A DNA stretch of 64,000 bases, taken from contig CP051246.1 in assembly GCA_017795085.1 (NCBI GenBank), positions 742,514 through 806,513 of the forward strand, in the 5' to 3' direction. This document shows, in pieces, positions 8,634 through 17,357 of this stretch. The position numbers and the translations under genes were made by a program. Below the pieces are notes generated by a model. That model was not told where the DNA came from. It ran no database searches and saw only the letters and a program-made list of their open reading frames with translations. Numbering within the stretch: the stretch's first letter is position 1; every line of letters begins with the position of its first letter. The DNA is from Salegentibacter sp. (lineage in GTDB: Bacteria > Bacteroidota > Bacteroidia > Flavobacteriales > Flavobacteriaceae).

Positions 8634-8777
8634 TTATTCCTGGTCTTTTTTATTCCGGTTGAATAACGAAAGAGGGAAAACGAGAAAAATAAAAAGATAC
8701 CAGCCGGTGAGAATACCAATAATAGTTATTATCGCGGCCAGGATATAAAACCAGTATTTTTTAAAGAATGTCTCCAT
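8634..8777 (-). CDS. 47-residue single-span membrane protein
   Basis: An ATG at 8777 opens 47 codons ending TAA at 8634-8636. The product begins METFFKKYW, has a hydrophobic stretch of about 29 residues (about 8-38) and ends with a basic/acidic tail 'NRNKKDQE'. The basic flanks around one hydrophobic core, and the normal gene spacing, favour a real small membrane protein. No family recognised. Confidence 0.5.
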   Translation of the reverse strand: METFFKKYWFYILAAIITIIGILTGWYLFIFLVFPLSLFNRNKKDQE

Positions 8778-8927
8778 AACTATTTCCAAAAATACAATAG
8801 AGACTGAGAATTTGAAAAGTGGTTTAAGAGGAATTTCATTAAATATTAATTTGAAGTTGATGAAAATCCTAAATTGATAAAAATGCCAAGAAAGCCAAAT
8901 TGATAAAATATTTTTTAGAAATATCCC

Positions 8928-8935
8928 TACTTTTG
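8928..8935 (+). promoter_or_regulatory. Putative -7 box (TACTTTTG) of the LacI-type gene
   Basis: Perfect match to the Bacteroidota -7 consensus TAnnTTTG, 26 bp before the ATG at 8961. No good -33 TTTG at standard spacing was found. Confidence 0.4.
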
Positions 8936-8960
8936 TCGAATATTTATGAATAATTAATTT

Positions 8961-9968
8961 ATGAAAACCAAAATCACTCTTAAGGAACTTGCCAAATTGC
9001 TAAATGTTTCAGTTTCTACGGTTTCTAAGGCCTTGCACGACAGTCCGGAAATTAGTCCGAAAACTGTAGAACGGGTAAAGGAGCTGGCGAAATTGCATAA
9101 TTATAGGCCAAATCCGGTAGCTGTAAACTTAAAAAGCAGCAAAAGCGGTACTATAGGTGTGATTATACCAAATATTTCCAATACTTTTTTTGCTAAAGTC
9201 CTTTCCGGAATTGAAGCGGAAGCCCAGCGCTTGGGGCTACAGGTTATTACTTATATATCTAATGAACGTTTAGACCGGGAAAAGCAAATTGTAGACCGGT
9301 TGACTTCCGGTTTTGTAGATGGTGTGCTTATTGCTATTTCTGAAGAGACCCAACGAAAAAAAGAATACGATCACTTTTATAACTTAGTAGAATACGATAT
9401 TCCAGTAGTATTGTACGACAGGATAAATATTAATTTACCGGTAGATAAAATAGGAATTGATGACGAACGCGCTTTTGATGAGGCTACGCAGTTATTTATT
9501 TCAAAAGGCCTTGAAAAAATTGGATTAGCCACATCCATACATCATTTGGGTGTTGGTAAAATGCGAATTACAGGTTATAAAAATGCCCTTCCTAATGATA
9601 AAAAAACATTTATAGCCAACTCTTCCCGGCCTGAAATTTTACGTGAAAAAATAGAAAAAATGTTGCTTAAGGATAAGATAGAGGCTGTTTTGTGTACTGA
9701 TTTTGAAAGCACTATGCAGGTGTATCGTACGGCTCATGAATTAAAAATAAAAATTCCCGAAGATTTAAAAGTAGTTGGGTTTATGAATAAGAATGTAGCC
9801 GCCTTCCTGGCACCAAGTATAAGCTATATAGAACAATTCCCTGAAAAGATAGGCCAGGGTGCTATGGATTTATTAGCTCGCCGATTGCAAAACTATCCAA
9901 AAGAAGCAATGACTTCTGAAAAAATTATCAGCACCCGTTTAGAACATTTGGAGTCTACGGTTTTTTAA
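8961..9968 (+). CDS. LacI-family transcriptional regulator
   Basis: A 335-residue repressor. Residues 1-50 form the LacI helix-turn-helix and hinge ('TLKELAKLLNVSVSTVSKALHDSPEIS', 'VKELAKLHNYRPNPVAVNLKS'). The rest is a periplasmic-binding-protein-like effector domain starting 'GTIGVIIPNISNTFFAKVLSGIE'. Members bind operators as dimers and respond to sugars. Its target is not evident: the next plus-strand genes are rfbB and rfbA, 150 bp downstream, which are not typical LacI targets. Confidence 0.95.
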   Translation: MKTKITLKELAKLLNVSVSTVSKALHDSPEISPKTVERVKELAKLHNYRPNPVAVNLKSSKSGTIGVIIPNISNTFFAKVLSGIEAEAQRLGLQVITYISNERLDREKQIVDRLTSGFVDGVLIAISEETQRKKEYDHFYNLVEYDIPVVLYDRININLPVDKIGIDDERAFDEATQLFISKGLEKIGLATSIHHLGVGKMRITGYKNALPNDKKTFIANSSRPEILREKIEKMLLKDKIEAVLCTDFESTMQVYRTAHELKIKIPEDLKVVGFMNKNVAAFLAPSISYIEQFPEKIGQGAMDLLARRLQNYPKEAMTSEKIISTRLEHLESTVF

Positions 9969-10117
9969 AGGTTAAGATAGAGAAGGAGATGGTTAATAGG
10001 TACCTATAGTTTATCTTAAGTTTTTTGAAGTAGCTTAAAATTCTCTAAGATTATTTTGTGAATTGATTTAATTATTGTCAAGCTATATTTCGTCGCTTTG
10101 AAATTTGTAATTTAGCT

Positions 10118-11182
10118 GTGATGAAAGAGCAGCAGAATATTCTTATAACCGGTGGGGCTGGGTTTATCGGATCCCATGTAGTGCGGTTGTTTGTAGAAAA
10201 ATATCCACATCTCCATATTTTTAACCTCGATGCCCTTACTTATGCGGGAAATCTTGAGAACCTAAAAGATATTGAAGCTAAACCTAATTATAACTTTTTA
10301 AAAGCAGATATAACCGATAGAAGTGCTGTTTTTAAATTATTTAAGGAATATGAGTTTGATTCAGTCGTACATCTTGCTGCTGAATCACATGTTGATCGGT
10401 CTATCAAAGATCCTTCGGTTTTTGTAAAAACCAATATTACCGGCACCCTTAACCTGATGGACGCTGCCTTGAAATGCTGGGAAAAAGACTTTAAGAATAA
10501 ACTGTTTTATCATATAAGCACCGATGAAGTGTATGGCTCCCTGGGAGCTAAGGGTTTATTTAGAGAAAATTCTCCGTATAAGCCCAATTCGCCTTACGCT
10601 GCTTCAAAAGCCGCTTCAGACCATTTTGTAAGAGCATATGGTGAGACCTATAATTTGCCTTATATTATTTCAAATTGTTCTAATAATTACGGTCCAAACC
10701 AATTTCCTGAAAAATTAATCCCTTTGTTTATCAATAATATTATTCAACAAAAGCCTTTGCCTGTTTATGGAAATGGAAATTATACCCGGGATTGGCTTTT
10801 TGTATTAGACCATGCCAGGGCGATTGATTTGATTTTTCAAAAAGGAAAATTGAAAAGTACTTATAATATTGGCGGATTTAACGAATGGAAAAATATTGAT
10901 CTGGTAAAACTTTTATGTAAGATTATGGATAAAAAACTCAATCGTTCAGCTGTAAGTGCTGAAAAATTGATAGAGTTTGTGAAAGATCGTCCCGGGCATG
11001 ATAAGCGCTATGCAATAGATGCTTCAAAAATAAACAAGGAATTGGGCTGGCAACCTTCAGTAAGCTTTAAGGAAGGTCTTGAGCAAACCGTAGCTTGGTA
11101 TTTAAGCAACAAAGAATGGCTGGAGAGGGTTAGTTCCGGGGACTATCGGGAATATTATAAAAGGTGGTATGTTGAAAATTAA
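10118..11182 (+). CDS. rfbB: dTDP-glucose 4,6-dehydratase
   Basis: A 354-residue extended short-chain dehydrogenase. The NAD-binding loop is GGAGFIGSHVV (about 11-21), followed by 'NLDALTYAGNLENL'. The catalytic region shows 'HISTDEVYGSLG' (Thr-Asp-Glu triad) and 'YAASKAASD' (the Tyr-xxx-Lys pair). C-terminal 'DRPGHDKRYAID' is typical of RmlB. It converts dTDP-glucose to dTDP-4-keto-6-deoxyglucose for surface sugars. A second ATG at 10121 is an equally possible start. It is followed by rfbA; rfbC and rfbD are not in the window. Confidence 0.96.
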   Translation: MMKEQQNILITGGAGFIGSHVVRLFVEKYPHLHIFNLDALTYAGNLENLKDIEAKPNYNFLKADITDRSAVFKLFKEYEFDSVVHLAAESHVDRSIKDPSVFVKTNITGTLNLMDAALKCWEKDFKNKLFYHISTDEVYGSLGAKGLFRENSPYKPNSPYAASKAASDHFVRAYGETYNLPYIISNCSNNYGPNQFPEKLIPLFINNIIQQKPLPVYGNGNYTRDWLFVLDHARAIDLIFQKGKLKSTYNIGGFNEWKNIDLVKLLCKIMDKKLNRSAVSAEKLIEFVKDRPGHDKRYAIDASKINKELGWQPSVSFKEGLEQTVAWYLSNKEWLERVSSGDYREYYKRWYVEN

Positions 11183-11263
11183 CTGAGTTTGTTAATCAGA
11201 AACGATATGGATTGGATACGGTTAATTTTTGAAATTGTAAATGTAAACCTATAAATTTCAGTT

Positions 11264-12139
11264 ATGAAAGGAATTATTCTGGCAGGTGGCAAAGGGACAC
11301 GTTTGTACCCGGTAACTCAAAGTGTGTCGAAACAATTATTGCCGGTATATGATAAACCTATGATTTATTATCCGCTGTCAGTATTGATGATTGCTGGTAT
11401 TCGAGAAATTTTGATTATTACTACTCCGCAGGATCAAGAACAGTTTAAAAAGTTATTGGGTAGCGGAGAAAGATTCGGAGTTACTATTGAATATGCCATA
11501 CAGGAAGAACCCAGGGGGCTTGCTGAAGCTTTTATAATTGGAGAAGAGTTTTTAGCCGGCGATGAGGTTTGTCTAGTTTTGGGGGATAATATTTTTTATG
11601 GTCAGGGTTTTACATTTATGCTTCAAAATGCTATAAAAAATTGTTTGGAAAATCGGAAAGCTACTATTTTTGGTTACTATGTTAAGAATCCAGGGCGTTA
11701 CGGGGTAGTAGCGTTTAATGGAGATGCAAGTGTAATTAGTATAGAGGAAAAACCAGAGAAACCAAAAAGCAATTTTGCAGTAACCGGGCTTTATTTTTAT
11801 CCCAATGAAGTAGTTCAAATAGCAAAAAACTGTAAGCCAAGTGTACGTGGAGAGTTGGAAATCACTTCAATTAATCAGGAATTTTTAGAAAGAGGGCAAT
11901 TACATGTAGAATTGATGGGCCGCGGATATGCCTGGCTAGACACCGGAACCCACGATTCTATGTTGGAAGCTTCCAACTTTGTACAAACTATAGAAAAGCG
12001 GCAGGGTTTGAAAATAGCTTGTTTGGAAGAGGTTGCTTATAGAATGGGATATATAAGTAAAAAGCAACTTCAGAACTTTCTTCAAGAGATTGGTGATAAT
12101 GATTATGCTACCTATCTTCAAGAGCTATTTAAATCTTAG
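11264..12139 (+). CDS. rfbA: Glucose-1-phosphate thymidylyltransferase
   Basis: A 291-residue nucleotidyltransferase. The N-terminal signature [11 protein letters not shown] (about 7-18) and '[18 protein letters not shown]' bind the nucleotide and sugar phosphate. '[13 protein letters not shown]' carries the metal-binding Asp. The C-terminal '[17 protein letters not shown]' is diagnostic for RmlA. It makes dTDP-glucose, the substrate of the adjacent RfbB. The length is typical (about 290). Confidence 0.97.
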   Translation: MKGIILAGGKGTRLYPVTQSVSKQLLPVYDKPMIYYPLSVLMIAGIREILIITTPQDQEQFKKLLGSGERFGVTIEYAIQEEPRGLAEAFIIGEEFLAGDEVCLVLGDNIFYGQGFTFMLQNAIKNCLENRKATIFGYYVKNPGRYGVVAFNGDASVISIEEKPEKPKSNFAVTGLYFYPNEVVQIAKNCKPSVRGELEITSINQEFLERGQLHVELMGRGYAWLDTGTHDSMLEASNFVQTIEKRQGLKIACLEEVAYRMGYISKKQLQNFLQEIGDNDYATYLQELFKS

Positions 12140-12164
12140 TTTTTAACTGGTTGAAAATTTAAAA

Positions 12165-12500
12165 ATGAATTTAAAAAGGTACATCCTGATTTGTGATTTA
12201 AAGAATAATGCAGACCTTATTTCTGAATACGAAGAATATCACCGTGAAGTTTGGCCTGAAATTATAGATAGTATTAAAGAGTCAGGGATTATAGATATGG
12301 AAATTTATAGAAACGGAACCCGGCTTGTGATGCTCATGGAAACCCAGGCTGATTTTTCTTTTGAAATCAAGGCCAGGTTAGATTCCCAAAACCCGAAAGT
12401 ACAGGAATGGGAAAATTTAATGTGGAAATACCAACAAGCCATCCCTACAGCCAAACCCGGAGAAAAATGGGTTTTAATGAACAGGGTTTTTAAGCTTTAA
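12165..12500 (+). CDS. L-rhamnose/L-fucose mutarotase family protein
   Basis: A 111-residue ferredoxin-fold protein of the RhaM-type mutarotase family. Visible family marks are 'YEEYHREVWPEI' (with His and Trp), 'MEIYRNGTRLVMLMET', 'WENLMWKYQQAIP' and the C-terminal 'WVLMNRVFKL'. The family interconverts anomers of rhamnose or fucose in catabolism. It begins 25 bp after rfbA and may be co-transcribed, which would pair a normally catabolic enzyme with dTDP-sugar synthesis genes. The exact sugar cannot be told. Confidence 0.85.
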   Translation: MNLKRYILICDLKNNADLISEYEEYHREVWPEIIDSIKESGIIDMEIYRNGTRLVMLMETQADFSFEIKARLDSQNPKVQEWENLMWKYQQAIPTAKPGEKWVLMNRVFKL

Positions 12501-12639
12501 TAAGTAGTTACGAAATAAGTACTTATAATTAAATTATTCCATCGAAATTGTAGAAACCTAGTAGGGGAGAGAAGTTCTAGCCTTTATTAGGTTTGTAAAA
12601 TTTTTGTAAAAAAAATACAAATAATTTGTCGAAAACAAA

Positions 12640-12673
12640 AAAGCCTTGAAAATCAGACGATCAACAAGGCTTT
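12640..12673 (-). terminator. Intrinsic terminator of the tRNA transcript
   Basis: Inverted repeat AAAGCCTTG (12640-12648) with CAAGGCTTT (12665-12673). Read on the minus strand it follows tRNA-Leu immediately and ends in a T run. Confidence 0.75.
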
Positions 12674-12676
12674 AAG

Positions 12677-12762
12677 TACTCGGGACGGGACTTGAACCCG
12701 TACGGACGCATTTGTCCATTGGATTTTAAGTCCAACGTGTCTACCAATTCCACCACCCGAGC
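12677..12762 (-). tRNA. tRNA-Leu (anticodon TAA)
   Basis: The reverse complement folds as a class II tRNA of 86 nt: acceptor GCTCGGG pairs with CCCGAGT, followed by discriminator A. The anticodon loop is CTTAAAA (anticodon TAA), the variable arm is long, and the T loop is GTTCAAGTC. CCA is not encoded. It lies 18 bp downstream of tRNA-Gly on the same strand. Confidence 0.95.
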
Positions 12763-12780
12763 GTGGAAATGTAATTATGA

Positions 12781-12852
12781 GCGAAAAACGGGATTCGAAC
12801 CCGCGACCTCCACCTTGGCAAGGTGGCGCTCTACCAACTGAGCTATTTTCGC
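12781..12852 (-). tRNA. tRNA-Gly (anticodon GCC)
   Basis: A 72-nt cloverleaf on the minus strand: acceptor GCGAAAA pairs with TTTTCGC, D arm AGCTCAGTTGGTAGAGC, anticodon stem CCACC/GGTGG around TTGCCAA (anticodon GCC), and T loop GGTTCGAATCC. First gene of a two-tRNA transcript with tRNA-Leu. Confidence 0.97.
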
Positions 12853-13013
12853 ATTTTTTAAGAACTTCCCGCTAATTGCAGACTTGCGGGTGCAAATTTA
12901 ATACAAATCTTAAAACCACAAAGGTTTTTCATAAAAAAAACTGTGTAATATTGATTGTACTTTTAAGTTTTTCAAGTGTTTTGGTTTAAGCAGTTGAAGC
13001 TGAGTAGTTTTCT

Positions 13014-14873
13014 TTATTCGGCTTTGGCACCCAATAAAAACCAACGTTCGGTTTTTTCTTCAATTTCGTCTTCAATTTGCTGTAATTTTACCGAAGATTC
13101 TTTAATTTCTTCACTGTTCAGGTCTTTTAAAAAATGTTGTTGTAGCTTTTCTTTTTCTTTTTCCAGTTTGCTGATTTGTTTTTCGAGTTTAGAAAACTCT
13201 TTCTGTTCATTATAGCTTAATTTGCTGCCCGAAGAGCTTTTTTTCCAATCTTTTTTGGCAGGCTTCTCCTCTTGAATTTCCGAAGTCTTCTGGGCACTGT
13301 CTTCATACTCCCTGTAATCAGTGTAATTGCCGGGAAAATCTTCGATTTCTGCATTTCCCTGAAAAACAAAAAGATGATCGACAATTTTGTCCATAAAATA
13401 TCGATCGTGGGAAACCACTATCAAACAACCCGGGAAGTCTAGTAGAAAGTTTTCAAGCACATTTAAAGTAACGATATCCAAATCGTTAGTAGGCTCATCC
13501 AGAATTAGAAAATTGGGGTTTTGAATAAGTACGGTACATAGATAAAGTCGTTTTTTCTCTCCTCCACTGAGTTTTTCAACAAAATCGTATTGTTTTTTCC
13601 GGTCGAATAAAAAACGCTCCAAAAGTTGCTGTGCTGAAATTTGCCGGCCTTTTTTTAATGGAATGTAATCGCCAAACTCACGAATAACCTCAATTACTTT
13701 CTGGCCGGGTTTTACCTCAATGCCGCCCTGGGTATAGTATCCAAATTTTATGGTTTCACCTATAACCACTTTCCCCGTATCGGGTTTAAGACTTCCGGTT
13801 AAAATATTGAGAAAAGTAGATTTTCCAGTTCCGTTTTTACCAATAATCCCTACACGTTCTCCACGTTTAAAATTATAGTCAAAATTTTCAAAAAGCTCTT
13901 TATCGCTATAACTTTTTGAGATATTATGTAATTCTACCACTTTGCTGCCAAGACGCTCCATATTAAGTTCTAGTTGTACCTGATGGTCTTTACGCCTTTG
14001 GTGAGCCCGCTGTTTTATATCGTGAAAATCTTCAATCCGGGATTTTGATTTGGTGGTACGCGCTTTGGGTTGCCTGCGCATCCAATCGAGTTCTTTTTTG
14101 TATAGTTGCTTGGCTTTTTCGGTATTAGTGGCTTCTAATTCTACCCGGGATTCTTTTTTATCGAGATAATAAGTGTAATTTCCTTTATAGGTGTAGAGTT
14201 GCCCATGGTCAAGTTCTACAATTTCATTGCAAACCCGTTCCAGAAAATATCGGTCATGGGTAACCATAAAAATAGTGAAATTCTCTTTTTTAAAGTATTC
14301 TTCCAACCATTCAATCATATCAAGATCAAGATGGTTGGTAGGCTCATCCATAATGATGAAATCGGGTTTTTGAAGCAGCATAACCGTAAGAGCCAGTCGT
14401 TTTTTCTGTCCGCCGGAAAGGTATTTAACTTCACGCGATAGATCATTCAGCTTTAGTTTAAATAGAATTTGCTTGTACTGTGTTTCAAAATCCCAGGCCT
14501 GCATGGCTTCCATTTCTTCAAAAGCCTTTTGATACGCCTCGGTATCATCTGGGTTTAGCAGGGCTTTTTCATAGCGGTTGATTACATTCAAGATTTCATT
14601 TTCCGAAGAAAAAATAGTTTCTTCTACACTAAGATGCGGATCTAAATCGGGTTCTTGTGGAAGAAATGCGGTAGTTAGGTCTTTGCGGTATATTACCTGG
14701 CCTTCATCGGGCGTATCAAAACCGGCGAGGATATTTAGCAAAGAAGTTTTTCCGGTACCGTTTTTAGCGATAAAGCCCACTTTTTGGCCTTCATTAATTC
14801 CGAAGGATATATTTTTAAACAACTCACGTTCGCCATAAGATTTGGCGATATTTTCTACTGAAAGGTAATTCAC
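13014..14873 (-). CDS. ABC-F family ATPase (Uup-like)
   Basis: A 619-residue cytosolic protein with two ATP-binding cassettes and no membrane segment. Cassette 1 has Walker A 'AKNGTGKTS' (about 36-44), signature 'LSGGQKKRL' and 'DEPTNHLD'. Cassette 2 has 'GKNGTGKST' (about 343-351), 'LSGGEKKRL' and 'DEPTNDLD'. A charged inter-domain linker lies between them. The C-terminus (about 520-610) is a long charged coiled coil, as in Uup. ABC-F proteins act on ribosomes; Uup binds DNA and ribosomes. Antibiotic resistance is not implied by sequence. Confidence 0.93.
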   Translation of the reverse strand: MNYLSVENIAKSYGERELFKNISFGINEGQKVGFIAKNGTGKTSLLNILAGFDTPDEGQVIYRKDLTTAFLPQEPDLDPHLSVEETIFSSENEILNVINRYEKALLNPDDTEAYQKAFEEMEAMQAWDFETQYKQILFKLKLNDLSREVKYLSGGQKKRLALTVMLLQKPDFIIMDEPTNHLDLDMIEWLEEYFKKENFTIFMVTHDRYFLERVCNEIVELDHGQLYTYKGNYTYYLDKKESRVELEATNTEKAKQLYKKELDWMRRQPKARTTKSKSRIEDFHDIKQRAHQRRKDHQVQLELNMERLGSKVVELHNISKSYSDKELFENFDYNFKRGERVGIIGKNGTGKSTFLNILTGSLKPDTGKVVIGETIKFGYYTQGGIEVKPGQKVIEVIREFGDYIPLKKGRQISAQQLLERFLFDRKKQYDFVEKLSGGEKKRLYLCTVLIQNPNFLILDEPTNDLDIVTLNVLENFLLDFPGCLIVVSHDRYFMDKIVDHLFVFQGNAEIEDFPGNYTDYREYEDSAQKTSEIQEEKPAKKDWKKSSSGSKLSYNEQKEFSKLEKQISKLEKEKEKLQQHFLKDLNSEEIKESSVKLQQIEDEIEEKTERWFLLGAKAE

Positions 14874-15019
14874 TTAAATTTTGTTTTGCTGCAAAATAAC
14901 AGGAAAATTGTGACTTAATTTTGTTATTAGCCTACAAAAACTATATTTGTTAAAACTATCAAAATAAAAATTCTTTTCTTAGATTTAACTTTTGGTGACA
15001 ACCCTTCACGAAACACTTT

Positions 15020-15277
15020 ATGCCGAAACGCTTTAAAAGTTTTTTAGTCTTGCTATTGGCGGTATTGAGTTTCTCTTCCTGCATTTCAACAAAAAAGCTG
15101 ACTTACCTTCAGGAAGATTCTGCTGCGGTAGATAGTATTATTAAAGTTGAGCGAATTGATAAACCTTATAGAATATAAACTGGCGATTTACTGAGTATTC
15201 GGGTTAAAGCCCTGGACCAGGAACTGGTTGGGATTTTTAATCCTATTGGGGAGGAAAACAATAACGCAACTAGCTAG
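15020..15277 (+). pseudogene. Polysaccharide export (Wza-like) lipoprotein, truncated remnant
   Basis: The ATG at 15020 opens a lipoprotein signal (lipobox 'FSSC') followed by 'ISTKKLTYLQEDS', typical of Bacteroidota Wza-like polysaccharide/biofilm export proteins. A TAA at 15176-15178 interrupts the frame just before 'TGDLLSIRVKALDQELVGIFNP', which is the start of the poly-export domain. The frame ends at TAG 15275-15277 where the similarity stops. Only the first quarter of a roughly 260-residue family member remains. Its end coincides with the end of the opposing wcaJ-like remnant, so a deletion probably fused the two. Confidence 0.75.
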
Positions 15278-15978
15278 TGAAGAACGTATGTGGGAAATCC
15301 GGTTTTTAATATTTTATTAAGCTGATTATAAAGACTAAGCATAAGCCCTTTTTGATAACCACTGGCCACTACAATTTCATTAATATGATAATTACTAATG
15401 GTTTTTGAAAGTTTTTATACCCCAAAACTGTACATGCCACTTTCATTTAAAGTTTTACTAGCCTTATTATCGGTATTTACAAAGCCTACAATTTGATAAT
15501 TGGGATCGGTTTTTTGCAGGGATTCAGCAATAAGTTTAATATCAAAAGAATCACCTACTACCAAAACCCGTTTATAAAATCTGGGAGTGGAAATTAGATT
15601 GATATAAAGAAACCGCCATAATAATAGCGGGCAGGCTATTGAGAGAAAGAAAAATAAGATTTGTAACCGGTTTTTCTGGCAAATTGGGAGTGAAAAATGG
15701 GATAAGCATAAAAAAACCACAGTAAATGTGGCACATAGTAAAATATTTTTCAAGACAATATCCCATTTACTTGCTTTTTGAAGATCGTAAAGTTCAAAAA
15801 CCGTAGTGAAAAGATTGAGGTAAAATAAAAGTACCAGGCTCCAAATCCATTCGTCTGGAGTAATCTTAAAATAATCAAATTTAAAAATAATGCTAACCAG
15901 GCTTAAGGTTAACAAAACAGCTATTATATCAAAAAGGCGTAGCAGCACCTTGCGTTCAGAAATTTCAAAATGGAACAA
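15274..15978 (-). pseudogene. Exopolysaccharide polyprenyl glycosylphosphotransferase (WcaJ-like), truncated
   Basis: The intact N-terminal part (187 codons from 15978) shows several hydrophobic helices and a CoA-binding-like Rossmann segment 'RVLVVGDSFDIKLIAESLQ'. A TAA at 15415-15417 stops it, but the same frame continues as 'KLSKTISNYHINEIVVASGYQ' and 'GLMLSLYNQLNKILKTGF' to a TAG at 15274-15276. The catalytic sugar-transferase domain (about 200 residues in this family) is absent. Full-length relatives are about 460 residues and start repeating-unit synthesis on undecaprenyl phosphate. This copy cannot be active. Confidence 0.8.
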
Positions 15979-16082
15979 CGGGGGGTGTGATATAGGCTGT
16001 AGCTTACCAAACCAAGATATAATTTTTTAAGAAATATCTGTAATATGTATGAAGCTTTAATAGAAAATTAATGTTTGGGGAA

Positions 16083-16586
16083 TTACTTTTTTCCTTGCAT
16101 CATTCTCTTTTTCATTTCCTCTACAATATTAAAAGCGGCTGGACAAATAGCCGTATTTTTAATATTGAGATTTGAAATTTTATGGAAATTTTTTCGATCA
16201 GTATGCGGATATTCGCGACAGGCTTTCGGGCGTAACTCGTAAATAAGGCAATAATTGTTAAGACCTAAAAAGGGGCAGGGTAATTCCTGTAAAATATAAT
16301 CTTTATCTTCATCAATCTGCAAATATTGCTCGATAAACTGTTGGGGTTTCAATTTAAAATGTTTGGCCAGACGTTCAATATCTTTATTGGTGAATAGCGG
16401 GCCTGTAGTTTTACAGCAGTTGGCACATTCCAGACAATTGGTGCGCGAAAATTCTTCTTCGTGCAATTCCCGCATTTGACTGTCTAAATCGCGTGGCGGT
16501 TTTTTTCTAAGCGCTTTAAAGAACTTTTTATTTTCCTTATGTTTATCTTTGGCGCGACTAGGGAGTTCTTTTAGAAATTCTTCCAT
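16083..16586 (-). CDS. YkgJ-type cysteine-cluster protein
   Basis: A 167-residue soluble protein with the zinc/iron-chelating CxxCxxCC cluster 'NCLECANCCKTTGPLF' (about 45-60), then 'CPFLGLNNYCLIYELRPKACREYP' with the other conserved cysteines. The upstream Met at 16676 would add 30 residues unlike the family and would overlap the divergent methyltransferase, so the ATG at 16586 is preferred. The role of YkgJ proteins is not known; metal binding is inferred from the cysteines. Confidence 0.88.
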   Translation of the reverse strand: MEEFLKELPSRAKDKHKENKKFFKALRKKPPRDLDSQMRELHEEEFSRTNCLECANCCKTTGPLFTNKDIERLAKHFKLKPQQFIEQYLQIDEDKDYILQELPCPFLGLNNYCLIYELRPKACREYPHTDRKNFHKISNLNIKNTAICPAAFNIVEEMKKRMMQGKK

Positions 16587-16606
16587 AGCGCAAAGGTAAA
16601 AAGAAC

Positions 16607-17326
16607 ATGCATCAGGATAAAGATATCTTCGGAAAAGCCGCAGCGGCATTTTATTATCATCACGATACCACAGCAATTAAAGTACATTCTCCTGATTTTG
16701 AAGATGATTTTATTGAAGTTCCCTATTTATTCCGTGAATTTTCAGAAATGCCTCCACTGGAAAAAAAGGCATTAGACCTGAGTTCCGGTAGGATCTTAGA
16801 TGTTGGGTGTGGTGTAGGTAGCCATGCGCTTTATCTTCAGGAAAGTAAAAACCAGAAAGTTATAGGGATAGATACTTCTCCCGGAGTGGTAGCAATAGCA
16901 AAGGCCCGTGGACTGCAAAACGCGTTACAACAGGATTTTTTTACTTTTGAAACTGAAAAATTCGACACAATTTTAATGCTGATGAATGGTAGCGGTATTA
17001 TTGGTAAGCTTTCTAATTTGGATCAATTTTTTAAGCGGGCAGTAAAATTATTGAAACCAGAAGGCAAAATCTTTATGGACTCCTCAGATTTGAGTTATCT
17101 TTTTGATGCCGATGAAGATGGAGGGATTTGGGTAAATCCTGAAGAAGGATATTATGGAGAGTTACAGTTTCAAATTAGTTACAAAGGCGTAAAATCAGAA
17201 GTCTTTAACTGGCTTTATATCGATTTTAATTCGTTGAAACTGGCGGCAAATAAAAATGGTTTTTCCTGTCGACTGGTTTCCAAAGGAAAACATTATGATT
17301 ATCTCGCGGAATTAACAAAAAAATAA
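16607..17326 (+). CDS. Class I SAM-dependent methyltransferase
   Basis: A 239-residue cytosolic enzyme. Motif I 'ILDVGCGVGSHALYL' (about 64-78) binds SAM, the acidic residue ending strand 2 is in 'VIGIDTSPGVV', and motif IV is 'FDTILMLMNGSGIIG'. The substrate cannot be predicted. The start is 20 bp from the divergent YkgJ-type gene. The next gene on the same strand starts 31 bp after its stop. Confidence 0.9.
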   Translation: MHQDKDIFGKAAAAFYYHHDTTAIKVHSPDFEDDFIEVPYLFREFSEMPPLEKKALDLSSGRILDVGCGVGSHALYLQESKNQKVIGIDTSPGVVAIAKARGLQNALQQDFFTFETEKFDTILMLMNGSGIIGKLSNLDQFFKRAVKLLKPEGKIFMDSSDLSYLFDADEDGGIWVNPEEGYYGELQFQISYKGVKSEVFNWLYIDFNSLKLAANKNGFSCRLVSKGKHYDYLAELTKK

Positions 17327-17357
17327 TATATTTCGCCATAAAATTTTTGATAAGTAA

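Noticed and set aside
12619..12676. Region after the two tRNAs as an integration (att) site
   Set aside because: tRNA 3' ends are common integration sites, but no repeat of the tRNA tail and no integrase gene were seen in the window; the hairpin there is a terminator.
12976..13215. Ser/Cys-rich plus-strand frame over the end of the ABC-F gene
   Set aside because: It is antisense to the coiled-coil codons of the ABC-F protein and has low-complexity Ser/Phe/Cys runs with no family match.
13014..14873. ABC-F gene as an antibiotic resistance determinant
   Set aside because: The protein has the Uup-like layout with a C-terminal coiled coil and lacks any context of resistance genes.
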